This document shows positions 51,104 to 59,433 of a stretch of 64,000 bases of DNA, in pieces (the first letter of the stretch is position 1; every line of letters begins with the position of its first letter). The position numbers and the translations under genes are program-made. Source of the DNA: FEB-22 sp003105195 (GTDB taxonomy: Bacteria > Pseudomonadota > Alphaproteobacteria > Rhizobiales > Xanthobacteraceae); contig JAOSKV010000004.1 in assembly GCA_027493405.1 (NCBI GenBank), positions 289,718 to 353,717 of the forward strand, read 5' to 3'. The notes below the pieces were generated by a model. It was given only the letters and a program-made list of their open reading frames with translations, was not told where the DNA came from and did not search any database.

Positions 51104-52777
51104 ATGGCGACACCACGTTCCATTCTCGGCGCGGCTTTCGCGATCGCGACGCTGGTCTCATCCGGCCCGCTCTGCGCGGGCGACCAGGTGGAGCAGGTCG
51201 TCGCAGCGGACAACACCTTCGGTCTCGCCCTTCTCGCGGGGCTCGCCCCCGGTAACACCATTCTGTCGCCGCACGGCATCGCATCCGCGACGGCGATGGC
51301 GCTCGCCGGCGCGCGAGGCGAGACCGAGCGCGAGATGGCGCAGGTGCTCGGCACTCCTCTTGCCGCGGGTGAGAACGCGGCCGCGCGGCGACGCCTCGGC
51401 CGGCTGCTCGCGAGCCAGGAGCCGCAGTTCGTCGTCGCCAATGCGCTGCACTTGACGCGCCACGGCGATCTCGTCGCCCCGTCCTACAAGGAGACCGTCG
51501 GCACGTTCGGCGCCGAGCTGTTCGCGGGCTCGGATCTCGCGGCAATCAACGGCTGGGTGAGCGCGCGCAGCAACGGCCGGATCGCACGGATCCTGACGCG
51601 GCTCGATCCCAATTCGGCCTGCGTGCTCGTCAACGCCACGTTCTTCAAGGGCGCCTGGCAGACCGCCTTTCCGAAGCGGCGCACCGCCCCTGCCGCGTTC
51701 CGGCTGCTCGACGGCACCGCGGCCGAGGTCCCGACGATGCGGACGGACGGCGCCTTCCCGGTGGTGCGCGCGCACGCCTTCGACGCCCTTGCGCTGCCCT
51801 ATCGCGGCGGCACGATCGCCATGGTGATCCTGCTGCCGATGCGCACGCCGGGTGAGGGATTCCTGCACGGGCCCTCGCCTGCGGCCGCCAAGGCCCTGCT
51901 CGCGGACCTGCGGCGTGCCACGCCGGAACGGATGGAGCTGTGGCTGCCCCGGTTCACGCTGGAGTCCGAAGCTGACCTCGTCCCGCTGCTCAAGGGGCTC
52001 GGCATGCGGCTCGCGTTCGACCGCGACCGGGCCGATTTCAGCGGCATCACCGAGAGCACCGACGAGGACAAGCGCCTGCACATCTCGCAGGTGCGAACCC
52101 GCGCCTTCATCAGCGCGGACGAGGACGGGACGGAGGCGGCGGCCGCCACTGCAGTCGAGATCGCCAAGCGCGCCGGGCGGCCGGCGCCGATCGTCAGGGT
52201 CGACCGCCCCTTCGTATTCATGATCGCGGACCTCGAGAGCGGCGCAATCCTGTTTGCGGGTCGCGTGACGGATCCGCGCGGGAAGCCGGGGACGGCCGGC
52301 GCGGCCGAAGACCCTGCCTCCCGGGCGCGCCTCGCCGGGCAGGTCGATCCGCGCGCGCGCGTCAAGGAGCTGTTCGAGCGGGAACGCTCGCCCGCCACCC
52401 CACGCATCGGCGGACCGTGCCGCTACGCGACCTATCCGGGGCAATGCACGATCACGGACGTGCAGAGGACGAGCGATTCGATCCGCCAGAAGATCATCGA
52501 AGGCGGTCCGCGCTATGAGGGCTACCGGATCGCCTTCCGCTTCGCCGGTGCGGCGCCGGAAGACAACAGGCTCGTCGCGCAGGCGCTCGCGCGCGAGCAC
52601 GAGCTGCGTCTCGCCAACAGCTGGTACCCGGGGGCGCGTTTCGTCGAAAAGTACGGCATCAGGGCCGCCAGGTCGTTCGCCTGCACCCTGAAGACCATCG
52701 AGGCGGGTCCCTGCCCGCCGATCCTGTTCGACATCCCGGCCGTCGACCGCACCGACTATTTCGAGAGCGCGCGCTGA
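51104..52777 (+). CDS. Secreted serpin with an unknown cysteine-containing C-terminal domain
   Basis: A 557-aa exported protein: signal residues 1-25, a serpin domain from about 30 to 392, then 165 more residues. The serpin part has the family landmarks LSPHGIASATAMALAGARGET, LVNATFFKGAWQTAF, ALPYRGGTIAMVILLP and the closing RPFVFMIADLESGAILFAGRV. The reactive loop EDGTEAAAATAVEIAKR (340-356) has the small-residue hinge of inhibitory serpins. Counting from Gly342 as P15 puts Arg356 at P1, with the spacing seen in antithrombin. A trypsin-like protease target is therefore likely. The C-terminal part has four cysteines (439, 448, 527 and 537) and no family I recognise. It is transcribed alone. 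Confidence 0.85.
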   Translation: MATPRSILGAAFAIATLVSSGPLCAGDQVEQVVAADNTFGLALLAGLAPGNTILSPHGIASATAMALAGARGETEREMAQVLGTPLAAGENAAARRRLGRLLASQEPQFVVANALHLTRHGDLVAPSYKETVGTFGAELFAGSDLAAINGWVSARSNGRIARILTRLDPNSACVLVNATFFKGAWQTAFPKRRTAPAAFRLLDGTAAEVPTMRTDGAFPVVRAHAFDALALPYRGGTIAMVILLPMRTPGEGFLHGPSPAAAKALLADLRRATPERMELWLPRFTLESEADLVPLLKGLGMRLAFDRDRADFSGITESTDEDKRLHISQVRTRAFISADEDGTEAAAATAVEIAKRAGRPAPIVRVDRPFVFMIADLESGAILFAGRVTDPRGKPGTAGAAEDPASRARLAGQVDPRARVKELFERERSPATPRIGGPCRYATYPGQCTITDVQRTSDSIRQKIIEGGPRYEGYRIAFRFAGAAPEDNRLVAQALAREHELRLANSWYPGARFVEKYGIRAARSFACTLKTIEAGPCPPILFDIPAVDRTDYFESAR

Positions 52778-52797
52778 GCCGAGGGCGCGCGGCCGCT

Positions 52798-54198
52798 CTA
52801 CACCGGCACCCGCACGGTCGCCCGCAATCCGCCCAGCGGGCTCTCCCCGAGCGTGATGTCGCCGCCGTGGGAGCGCGCGATGTCGCGGCCGATGGCGAGG
52901 CCGAGGCCGGTGCCGCCCTCGTCCTGGTTGCGCGCGTCGTCGAGGCGCAGGAACGGCTTGAACACCTCCTCGCGCAGCTCGGCCGCGATGCCGGGGCCGT
53001 CGTCGTCCACCGTCACGGTGAGCCAGCGATGGTCGCGATGGCCCGTGATCGCGATGGTGTCGGCGAAGCGCGCGGCGTTCGACACCAGGTTCGCGAGGCA
53101 GCGCTTGAACGCGGCGGGCCGCACCGTCACCACGGGATGGCCGTGGAACACGACGCTCGCCTTGTGTCCGTGACGCTCGGCGTCGAGCTTCAGCTCCTCG
53201 AGGAAGGCGGCCATGTCGGTCGGCGCCGGCTGCTCCCCGGAATCGCCGCGCGCGAACGCCAGATAGGCTTCGAGCATGCGGCCCATCTCGTCCACGTCCT
53301 TCTTCAGCGCCTCGACCTCCGGCCCGTTCTCGAGCAGCGCCAGCTCGAGCTTGAAGCGCGTCAGGATGGTGCGCAGGTCGTGCGACACGCCGGCCAGCAT
53401 GGTGGTGCGCTGCTCGAGCGAGCGCTCGATGCGCCGCTTCATCTCGATGAAGGCGAGCGCCGCGCGCCGCACCTCGCGCGCGCCGCGCGGCCGGAAGCCC
53501 GGCACCTCGCGCCCCTTGCCGAAGCTCTCGGCCGCGTCGGCGAGCCCCAGGATCGGCCGGATCTGGTTGCGCAGGAACAGGATCGCGACGCCGAGCAGCA
53601 CCAGCGAGGTGCCGACCATCCAGAGCAGGAAGATCTCCGAGTTCGACGCATAGGCGGCGCTGCGCCGCGCGAACACCCGCATCACGGCGTCGTCGAGCTT
53701 GACCCGGATCTCGACCAGGTTGGAGCGGCCGACGGTGTCGATCCAGAACGGGCGCCGGATCTGCCTGCCGATCTCGACCGAGAGCGCCTGGTCGAGCAGC
53801 GAGAAGAACGGCTTCGGCCCGGGCGGCGGCATGTCGTTGACGGGCAGGAAGTCGACCACGAGGCCGAGCCGCTCCTGCGCGATGCGGCGCAGCAGCGCGC
53901 GCTCCTGGTCCTGCGGATAGTTGCGGTAGACGTCGATCAGCGCCGCGACATCCTGGGTCACGGCCGCCGAGAGGCGGTGGGTCACCGTGTTCCAGTGGCG
54001 CTCCATGAACACGAAGGCCACCACCGACTGCAGGATCACCATCGGGGTCGCGATGATCAGGAGCGAGCGGGCATAGAGGCCCGTCGGCATGAAGCCCTTG
54101 ACCCAGCGCCCGAGCGCGTCCCAGGCCGAGCTCACCTGGCCCGCGGCGGAGCGCAGTGTCGCGAGGCCCAGGTCGACACCGCGCTCGAGGCTGCTCAC
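52798..54198 (-). CDS. Sensor histidine kinase, EnvZ-like
   Basis: A 466-aa inner-membrane sensor. Two membrane helices (about residues 45-65 and 188-208) frame a periplasmic region; next come a HAMP linker (RPILGLADAAESFGKG), the phospho-acceptor box VSHDLRTILTRFKLEL (His273) and the ATPase lobe with N box (NLVSNAARF), G1 (DDDGPGI) and G2 (GGTGLGLAI). It starts with GTG 54198, which overlaps the response-regulator stop by 4 bp. It is the last gene of a MarR - regulator - kinase operon. The signal is unknown. Confidence 0.93.
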   Translation of the reverse strand: MSSLERGVDLGLATLRSAAGQVSSAWDALGRWVKGFMPTGLYARSLLIIATPMVILQSVVAFVFMERHWNTVTHRLSAAVTQDVAALIDVYRNYPQDQERALLRRIAQERLGLVVDFLPVNDMPPPGPKPFFSLLDQALSVEIGRQIRRPFWIDTVGRSNLVEIRVKLDDAVMRVFARRSAAYASNSEIFLLWMVGTSLVLLGVAILFLRNQIRPILGLADAAESFGKGREVPGFRPRGAREVRRAALAFIEMKRRIERSLEQRTTMLAGVSHDLRTILTRFKLELALLENGPEVEALKKDVDEMGRMLEAYLAFARGDSGEQPAPTDMAAFLEELKLDAERHGHKASVVFHGHPVVTVRPAAFKRCLANLVSNAARFADTIAITGHRDHRWLTVTVDDDGPGIAAELREEVFKPFLRLDDARNQDEGGTGLGLAIGRDIARSHGGDITLGESPLGGLRATVRVPV

Positions 54199-54914
54199 GG
54201 CACCACCACCAGCCGGTAGCCGACGCCGCGCACGGTCTGCACGATCAGCGGGTTGGCGGGGTCGCGCTCGATCTTGCGCCGCAGCCGGTTCACCTGCACG
54301 TCCACGGCGCGCTCGTTGGAGGCGCTGCCGCCGGCGAGCGCCAGGCGCGGCACCGTCTCGCCGGGGGCGGCCGCGAGCACGCGCAGCATCTCGCGCTCGC
54401 GGTCGGTGAGGTGCACCACCTCCTCGCCGCGCCGCAATTCGCCGCGCGCAATGTGGAACACGAACTCGCCGAACCGCACGGTCTCGATCGCGACCGGCGC
54501 CGCCGGAAGCTGCCGCTTGAGGATATTGGCGACGCGCAGCGACAATTCGCGCGGCTCGAACGGTTTCGACAGGTAGTCGTCGGCGCCGAGCTCCAGCCCG
54601 TGGATCCGGCTCTCCGCCTCGGCGCGCGCCGTGAGCATCAGGATCGGCACCGCCGAGGTCTCACGGATCGCCTTGGCGAGCTCGAAGCCCGACTCGCCCG
54701 GCATCATCACGTCGAGGATCAGGAGGTCGAAGGAGAGGCCTTCGAGCTTGGCGCGCGCCTCCGCCGCGTTGGTCGCAGTGGTGACGCGATAGCCGCCGGT
54801 GACCAGGAAGCGCGACAGCAGGTCCCGGATCCGCCGGTCGTCGTCCACGACCAGGAGATGCGGGGCATTGTCCGGAAGCTGGGCGGCGGGCGTGGCCATG
54901 GCGACCCCGGTCAC
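54195..54914 (-). CDS. Response regulator, OmpR family
   Basis: A 239-aa regulator: receiver domain (DDDRR, phospho-acceptor Asp68 in LILDVMMPG, Lys117 in LSKPF) and a C-terminal winged helix (ERAVDVQVNRLRRKIERDPANP, VRGVGYRL). It should be phosphorylated by the kinase encoded 4 bp later. The GTG at 54914 overlaps the MarR stop (GTGA); an ATG at 54899 would be the alternative, five codons shorter. Targets unknown. Confidence 0.94.
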   Translation of the reverse strand: MTGVAMATPAAQLPDNAPHLLVVDDDRRIRDLLSRFLVTGGYRVTTATNAAEARAKLEGLSFDLLILDVMMPGESGFELAKAIRETSAVPILMLTARAEAESRIHGLELGADDYLSKPFEPRELSLRVANILKRQLPAAPVAIETVRFGEFVFHIARGELRRGEEVVHLTDREREMLRVLAAAPGETVPRLALAGGSASNERAVDVQVNRLRRKIERDPANPLIVQTVRGVGYRLVVVP

Positions 54915-55456
54915 GGGCGGGCGCGGTGCAGGCGGTTGCCCCGCGCGATCAGGCGGAGCACCTCGTCGCGGTCCTCCGGGTTGATCATCGCGGCCAGGAA
55001 GCGTCGCGCGGTCTCGTCGGCGCCGGGCCCGAGACCGGCGAGCGCCGCCGCGATGCGCTCGGTCTGCAGGCCGGCGAGCTTGAGCGCGAGGGTCTCGCCC
55101 TTCGGCGTCACGTAGAGCAGGCGCTGGCGGCGATCGTTGGGACCGGCCTTCTGCACCACATAGCCCTGGTCGATGAGCTGCTTGAGCACCCGGCCGAGCG
55201 ACTGCTTGGTGATCTTGAGAATGTCCAGCAGGTCCGCGACCTTCATGCCGGGATTGCGGTTGACGAAATGCAGCACGCGGTGATGCGCGCGCCCGAAGCC
55301 GAAACGCTCGAGCACATGGTCGGGGTCGCCCACGAAGTCGCGGTAGGCGAAGAACAGGAGCTCGATCACGTCCCAGATCGGCTCGCTCCCGCCCGGGGCC
55401 TCCTCCGGGGCGTCGGCCGACCGGGGGACTCGGGCGGAAAAATTTATGTCAGCCAT
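54911..55456 (-). CDS. MarR family regulator
   Basis: A 181-aa dimeric winged-helix regulator (LLDILKITKQSLGRVLKQLIDQGYVVQKAGPNDRRQRLLYVTPKGE). It is the first gene of the operon with a two-component system. A palindrome that covers its own start codon (55445-55465) suggests autorepression, which would also control the kinase and regulator. Upstream and divergent is the branched-chain aminotransferase, possibly under the same control. Confidence 0.92.
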   Translation of the reverse strand: MADINFSARVPRSADAPEEAPGGSEPIWDVIELLFFAYRDFVGDPDHVLERFGFGRAHHRVLHFVNRNPGMKVADLLDILKITKQSLGRVLKQLIDQGYVVQKAGPNDRRQRLLYVTPKGETLALKLAGLQTERIAAALAGLGPGADETARRFLAAMINPEDRDEVLRLIARGNRLHRARP

Positions 55457-55465
55457 ATTGACATA
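55445..55465. promoter_or_regulatory. MarR operator over the marR start codon
   Basis: TATGTCA-N7-TGACATA, with perfect 7-bp arms, spans the marR ATG at 55454-55456. On the plus strand TTGACA (55458-55463) inside it could serve as the -35 box for the branched-chain aminotransferase, with TACTCA 17 bp further as a poor -10. One bound regulator could thus affect both directions. Confidence 0.6.
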
Positions 55466-55687
55466 TTTCGGTTTGATTGTTACTCAGAAGCACGCTTCCA
55501 CGAAACGATCGTGCCCGGGCTCGCCCGGCATGGTCGGCGCCGGCCCGGGAAGCGTGGTCCCAACGGATCAATCTTGCCTCGTCCGCGGGGCCGGCTCAAA
55601 ACATATCGGGACTTCGCCAGGGACGCAAAAGCGCACCCCAAACCGTCGCGGCATCGCGCCCGGCGGAAGATTCGTGGAGGATAGGCC

Positions 55688-56578
55688 ATGGCACTCACTT
55701 TCGACCAGCGCGACGGCGTCATCTGGCTCGACGGCAAGCTCGTTCCGTGGGCGGACGCCAAGCTGCACGTCCTGTCCCACGGCCTGCACTATGGCAGCTG
55801 CGTGTTCGAGGGCGAGCGCGCCTATGGCGGCGCGATCTTCAAGTGCACCGAGCATTCCGAGCGGCTCAAGCGCTCGGCCGAGATCCTCGACTTCACGATC
55901 CCCTGGTCGATTCCCGAGATCGACGCCGCCAAGCGGCTGGTGCTGGAGAAGAACGGCCAGAAGGACGCCTATGTGCGCCCCGTGGCCTGGCGCGGCTCGG
56001 AGATGATGGGCGTCTCGGCGCAGCAGAACACGATCCACCTCGCGATCGCGACCTGGGAGTGGCCGAGCTATTTCGACCCGGCGCAGCGGCTCAAGGGCAT
56101 CCGCCTCGACCTCGCCGACTACCGCCGTCCCGATCCGAAGACCGCGCCCACGCTCGCCAAGGCGGCCGGGCTCTACATGATCTGCACGATCTCCAAGCAC
56201 AAGGCGGAGCGCAAGGGCTATGCGGACGCCATGATGCTCGACTGGGAGGGCCGCGTCGCCGAGTGCACGGGCGCCAACATCTTCTTCGTCGCCGACGGCA
56301 GGATCCACACGCCGACCGCCGACTGCTTCCTCGACGGCATCACGCGCAAGACCACGATCGAGCTCGCGCGCCGGCGCGGCCTCGAGGTCGTCGAGCGCCG
56401 CATCATGCCGGAGGAGCTGTCCGGCTTCTCCGAGTGCTTCATCACCGGCACCGCGGCCGAGGTGACGCCGGTCTCCGAGATCGCCGACTGGCGCTTCACG
56501 CCCGCCGCGATCACCCAGCAGCTGATGGACGACTACACGGCCGAGGTGCAGCCCAAGGGCAAGGCGGCGGCGGCGTGA
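55688..56578 (+). CDS. ilvE: Branched-chain amino acid aminotransferase
   Basis: A 296-aa fold-type IV PLP enzyme, last step of Val, Leu and Ile synthesis. The opening VPWADAKLHVLSHGLHYGSCVFEGERAY, the catalytic lysine in LAKAAGLYM (Lys158), the glutamate in WEGRVAECTGANIFFV and the later CFLDGITRKTTIELA, then FITGTAAEVTPV, are all typical. GTGGAGGATAGGCC precedes the ATG. It diverges from the marR operon, 231 bp away. Confidence 0.95.
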   Translation: MALTFDQRDGVIWLDGKLVPWADAKLHVLSHGLHYGSCVFEGERAYGGAIFKCTEHSERLKRSAEILDFTIPWSIPEIDAAKRLVLEKNGQKDAYVRPVAWRGSEMMGVSAQQNTIHLAIATWEWPSYFDPAQRLKGIRLDLADYRRPDPKTAPTLAKAAGLYMICTISKHKAERKGYADAMMLDWEGRVAECTGANIFFVADGRIHTPTADCFLDGITRKTTIELARRRGLEVVERRIMPEELSGFSECFITGTAAEVTPVSEIADWRFTPAAITQQLMDDYTAEVQPKGKAAAA

Positions 56579-56601
56579 TATTCGGAGTCCGTCGCCCGCA
56601 G

Positions 56602-56924
56602 GGCGGGTTAGCCTTACTGTGTCAGAAGACAATTCTCGGCGTCATCCCGGCCGAGCGAAGCGAGAGCCTGGATCCATAACCTCCGTGTTTCCGCATCTCG
56701 ATCACCGGGGATATGGATCCCGGCTCGCGCTCGCACCCAGGTCGGCTGTTGCCGACCTGGGCATTTATCAATGCCGATCTCGCGCAAGCGCGAGATCGGT
56801 GCTCGCTTGGCCGGGATGACGCTCAGAGTGCAGTTTCTGACACAGTAGGATTAGCGGCGCAGCCGCGTAACCCGCCGGCTGACTCGCCATGTGCGCGCGG
56901 CCCGAAAGGCCCGCGGCGGGTTAC
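56602..56924. repeat. Older palindromic repeat split by an inserted element
   Basis: GGCGGGTTA at 56602-56610 and GTAACCCGCC at 56867-56876 face each other, and GGCGGGTTAC recurs at 56915-56924 to close a second hairpin with CGGCCCGAAAGGCCCG inside. I recall this GGCGGGTTA...TAACCCGCC palindrome between genes of Bradyrhizobium. The element at 56613-56850 lies inside the left part. There is no coding frame in 56579-56959. Confidence 0.6.
56613..56850. mobile_element. MITE-like palindromic element, 238 bp
   Basis: Terminal inverted repeats TACTGTGTCAGAA (56615-56627) and TTCTGACACAGTA (56835-56847) frame nested complementary pairs: GTCATCCCGGCC with GGCCGGGATGAC, GGATCCATA with TATGGATCC, and two perfect hairpins (CCCAGGTCGGC at 56736-56761; CCGATCTCGCGC at 56774-56799). 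TTAGC occurs directly on both sides (56608-56612 and 56851-56855), the form of a 5-bp target duplication. It encodes no protein. The inner GTCATCCCGGCCGAGCGAAG type is known to me as a dispersed repeat in this order. Confidence 0.6.
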
Positions 56925-56959
56925 GGCGCCTCGCGCCCAGCCCGCCGTGCGAGGCGCGC

Positions 56960-57913
56960 TCAATACCGCACCACCACCAGCCGGTCGTTGCCGGACTCCG
57001 CGCCCCAGGCCTCGCCCTTGCGGCCGTGCATCTGGCGCACCGAGGCGCCGCGCTCGCTCGACGGGAAGCTCTCGAACGTCTCCGTCGCGGGGTCGAAACG
57101 GACGATCGCATTGGCGATGAAGTCGGTGAGCCAGACCTTGTCCTGCGCGTCGACATAGACCGAGTAGCAGCCGCTCTTGCTCTTCGGCAGCGCCCAGACC
57201 CTCCAGCTCTTCTGCGCCGGATCGTAGCGGGCGACCTCGCCGGTGTGCCAGAAGCTCAGCCACAGCACGCCCTTGGAGTCCGACCAGACGCGGCGCGGGC
57301 CGACCCCCGCCTTGGGCGGCTCGACCACGGTCGCGGCCCCGCTCGCCGGATCGATGCGGGCGAGATGGTCGCCCGCGAGCGAGACGTACCAGACCTCGCC
57401 CGAGGGCGTCGCCGTGATGCCGTAGGGCCCGCGGCCCTTCGGCGCCTTCCAGGCGTCCGTCTTGCCGGTCCTGGGATCGACGCGGCCGTAGACTCCGTTC
57501 TGGCCCGTGAACCAGTAGATCCCGTTGCGGTCGAACGCGCCGGTGTTGAGATTGGCGTTGGCGAACTCCTTCGGCAGCGGGAACACCTTCACGTCGCGCG
57601 TCTTCGGGTCGAAGCGCACATTGGCGTTGAGCCCGCCGTCGGTGATCCAGGCGGCGCCGTCGGGGCCGGCGATCACGCCGTGCGGGCGCGAGCCCTCGCC
57701 GAGCTTCACCTGCTCGACCTTCCCGGTCTTCGGATCGAGGATGCCGAGCGCCCCTTGATGCTGCGCCGTGTACCAGACATTGCCGTCGGGCGCGGCCCAG
57801 ACGTCGTGTGGATGCGCTCCCGCCGGCACCTTGAAGTACTGGACCCTGCTCTCGGCGGCTGCGCCGGCCGCAAGGCCGATGAGCGCGATCGCCGCGGCCA
57901 CTATGCGGATCAT
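56960..57913 (-). CDS. Vgb-like (virginiamycin B lyase family) secreted beta-propeller protein
   Basis: A 317-aa exported protein: signal residues 1-20 (cleavage after AGAAA), then six or seven repeats with the unit GPDGxxWxTD..., as in HDVWAAPDGNVWYT, HGVIAGPDGAAWITD, YGITATPSGEVWYVS, VYVDAQDKVWLTD. This is the Vgb lyase/streptogramin lyase propeller, most members of which have no antibiotic activity; sugar-lactonase or binding functions are also possible. GGGAGGACA precedes the ATG at 57913. It lies upstream of moaE in the same direction as moaE, moaD and pgsA, but as the last of these. Confidence 0.85.
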   Translation of the reverse strand: MIRIVAAAIALIGLAAGAAAESRVQYFKVPAGAHPHDVWAAPDGNVWYTAQHQGALGILDPKTGKVEQVKLGEGSRPHGVIAGPDGAAWITDGGLNANVRFDPKTRDVKVFPLPKEFANANLNTGAFDRNGIYWFTGQNGVYGRVDPRTGKTDAWKAPKGRGPYGITATPSGEVWYVSLAGDHLARIDPASGAATVVEPPKAGVGPRRVWSDSKGVLWLSFWHTGEVARYDPAQKSWRVWALPKSKSGCYSVYVDAQDKVWLTDFIANAIVRFDPATETFESFPSSERGASVRQMHGRKGEAWGAESGNDRLVVVRY

Positions 57914-57939
57914 CCGTTGTCCTCCCGGTCGGACCGTTG

Positions 57940-58416
57940 TCACTCCGCGGCCGCGGGGCGCGCGGGCCTCGCCCATCGCTCCAGTGCGGCGTCGTCGGCC
58001 TCCTTGGCCGCGACCCACGCGCCGCCCTCGGCACGCTCTTCGCGCTTCCAGAACGGCGCGCGGGTCTTGAGATAGTCCATCAGGAACTCGGCCGCCGCGA
58101 AGGCCTCCTGCCGGTGCGCAGCGGCCGTGGCCACCAGCACGATGTTGTCCCCCGGCACGAGCCGCCCGTAGCGGTGGATCACGGTCACGCCGAGGAGCGG
58201 CCAGCGCGCCTGCGCCTCCTCGACATGGCGCATGATCTCGGCCTCCGCCATGCCGGGATAGTGCTCGAGCGTCATCGCGGCGATCTCGCCGCCCGCCTCG
58301 CTGCCGCGGCAGATGCCCGTGAAGGTCGCGACCGCGCCCACGTCGGTGCGCCCGCGCGTCAGCCGCGCGACCTCCGCCGCGACATCGAAGTCCTCGCGCT
58401 GCAGCCGGACCCTCAT
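57940..58416 (-). CDS. moaE: Molybdopterin synthase catalytic subunit
   Basis: A 158-aa cytosolic protein that adds two sulfurs to cyclic pyranopterin monophosphate to make molybdopterin. It shows GAVATFTGICRG, LEHYPGMAEAEI, VTVIHRYGRLVPGD and the catalytic lysine region LKTRAPFWKRE. It starts 4 bp after moaD and binds its C-terminal GlyGly. The cofactor is needed by enzymes such as MsrP (220-1188), though these genes need not be regulated together. Confidence 0.95.
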   Translation of the reverse strand: MRVRLQREDFDVAAEVARLTRGRTDVGAVATFTGICRGSEAGGEIAAMTLEHYPGMAEAEIMRHVEEAQARWPLLGVTVIHRYGRLVPGDNIVLVATAAAHRQEAFAAAEFLMDYLKTRAPFWKREERAEGGAWVAAKEADDAALERWARPARPAAAE

Positions 58417-58420
58417 GGGC

Positions 58421-58672
58421 TCATCCGCCGGTCATCGGCGGAAAGAAGGCGATCTCGCGCGCGCCCGCAAGCGCGGCGTCCGGTCGCACATGGGTGCGGT
58501 CGATCGCGGCGCGGATCACCTTCGGGTTCTCGAACGCATGGGCATATTCCTCGCCGCGCCCGGCAAGCCAGCCCATCAGCTCGGCCACGGTTCGCACGCC
58601 CGCCGGCAGGTCGAGCTCCTCCTCGGGCTTGCCGACCCGCTCGCGCACCCAGGCGAAATACAGGATCTTCAT
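58421..58672 (-). CDS. moaD: Molybdopterin synthase sulfur carrier subunit
   Basis: An 83-aa ubiquitin-fold protein ending in Gly-Gly (PPMTGG), where the thiocarboxylate forms. The start MKILYFAWVRERVGK and the ALAGAREIAFFPP stretch are typical. It follows pgsA after 8 bp and precedes moaE by 4 bp, so the three are likely one transcript. Confidence 0.94.
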   Translation of the reverse strand: MKILYFAWVRERVGKPEEELDLPAGVRTVAELMGWLAGRGEEYAHAFENPKVIRAAIDRTHVRPDAALAGAREIAFFPPMTGG

Positions 58673-58680
58673 CGGTATCG

Positions 58681-59358
58681 TCACTGGTCGATCAGGTGGC
58701 GCACGCCGGCGCGGAAATAGTCCCACCCCGTATAGAGGGTGAGCAGGGCCGAAAGCCAGAGCAGCGTCAGGCCCACATGGGTCACGGCTCCCGCCACCAC
58801 CTGGTGTCCCACCAGCGCGGCGAGCGGCCCCGTGGTCATCTCGGTCAGCGGCCCGATGAACCAGACCTGGTCGCCGGCCTTGCCGGCGAGCAGGAATCCG
58901 ACCGCCACCAGCTGCAGCGTGGTCTTCCACTTGGCAAGCCGGGTGACCGGCACGCTCACGCGCAGCTCGGCGAGATACTCGCGCAGGCCCGAGACCAGGA
59001 TCTCGCGGCACAGGATGACGATCGCGGCCCACAGCGAGGGACCGCGGATGGTGCTGTCCGCCGCCAGCATCAGGAGGCAGGACGAGACCAGCAGCTTGTC
59101 GGCGATCGGGTCGAGCATGCGGCCGAAGCGCGACTGTTGGCCCCAGGCGCGCGCCACATAGCCGTCGAGGATGTCCGTGATGGCGGCGGTGACGAAGATC
59201 GCCAGCGCCACCCAGCGCAACCACAGCCCGCCCTGCAGGACCTCCTGCCAGTACATCGCGGCCACGACCGCGGGCACGGCCACGATCCGCCCATAGGTCA
59301 GCAGGTTCGGCAACGCCCACGCATGCCCCGATGAGGCCTGGTTCTCCACCGCGGTCAT
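58681..59358 (-). CDS. pgsA: CDP-diacylglycerol-glycerol-3-phosphate 3-phosphatidyltransferase
   Basis: A 225-aa inner-membrane enzyme for phosphatidylglycerol synthesis. The CDP-alcohol motif DILDGYVARAWGQQSRFGRM followed by LDPIADK gives the metal-binding aspartates; about five helices surround it. ATG 59358 (MTAVENQ) is preferred over a longer frame start at 59430 that would add a charged leader. It is 75 bp after uvrC in the same direction; uvrC-pgsA-moaD-moaE is a familiar alphaproteobacterial order. Confidence 0.94.
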   Translation of the reverse strand: MTAVENQASSGHAWALPNLLTYGRIVAVPAVVAAMYWQEVLQGGLWLRWVALAIFVTAAITDILDGYVARAWGQQSRFGRMLDPIADKLLVSSCLLMLAADSTIRGPSLWAAIVILCREILVSGLREYLAELRVSVPVTRLAKWKTTLQLVAVGFLLAGKAGDQVWFIGPLTEMTTGPLAALVGHQVVAGAVTHVGLTLLWLSALLTLYTGWDYFRAGVRHLIDQ

Positions 59359-59433
59359 GGCGCGAAAGAACACCCCCGACCCGGATGCGTCAACCGCTCT
59401 CTCCGCCGGAGGGGTGCGGCCGCAGCGCATGTT

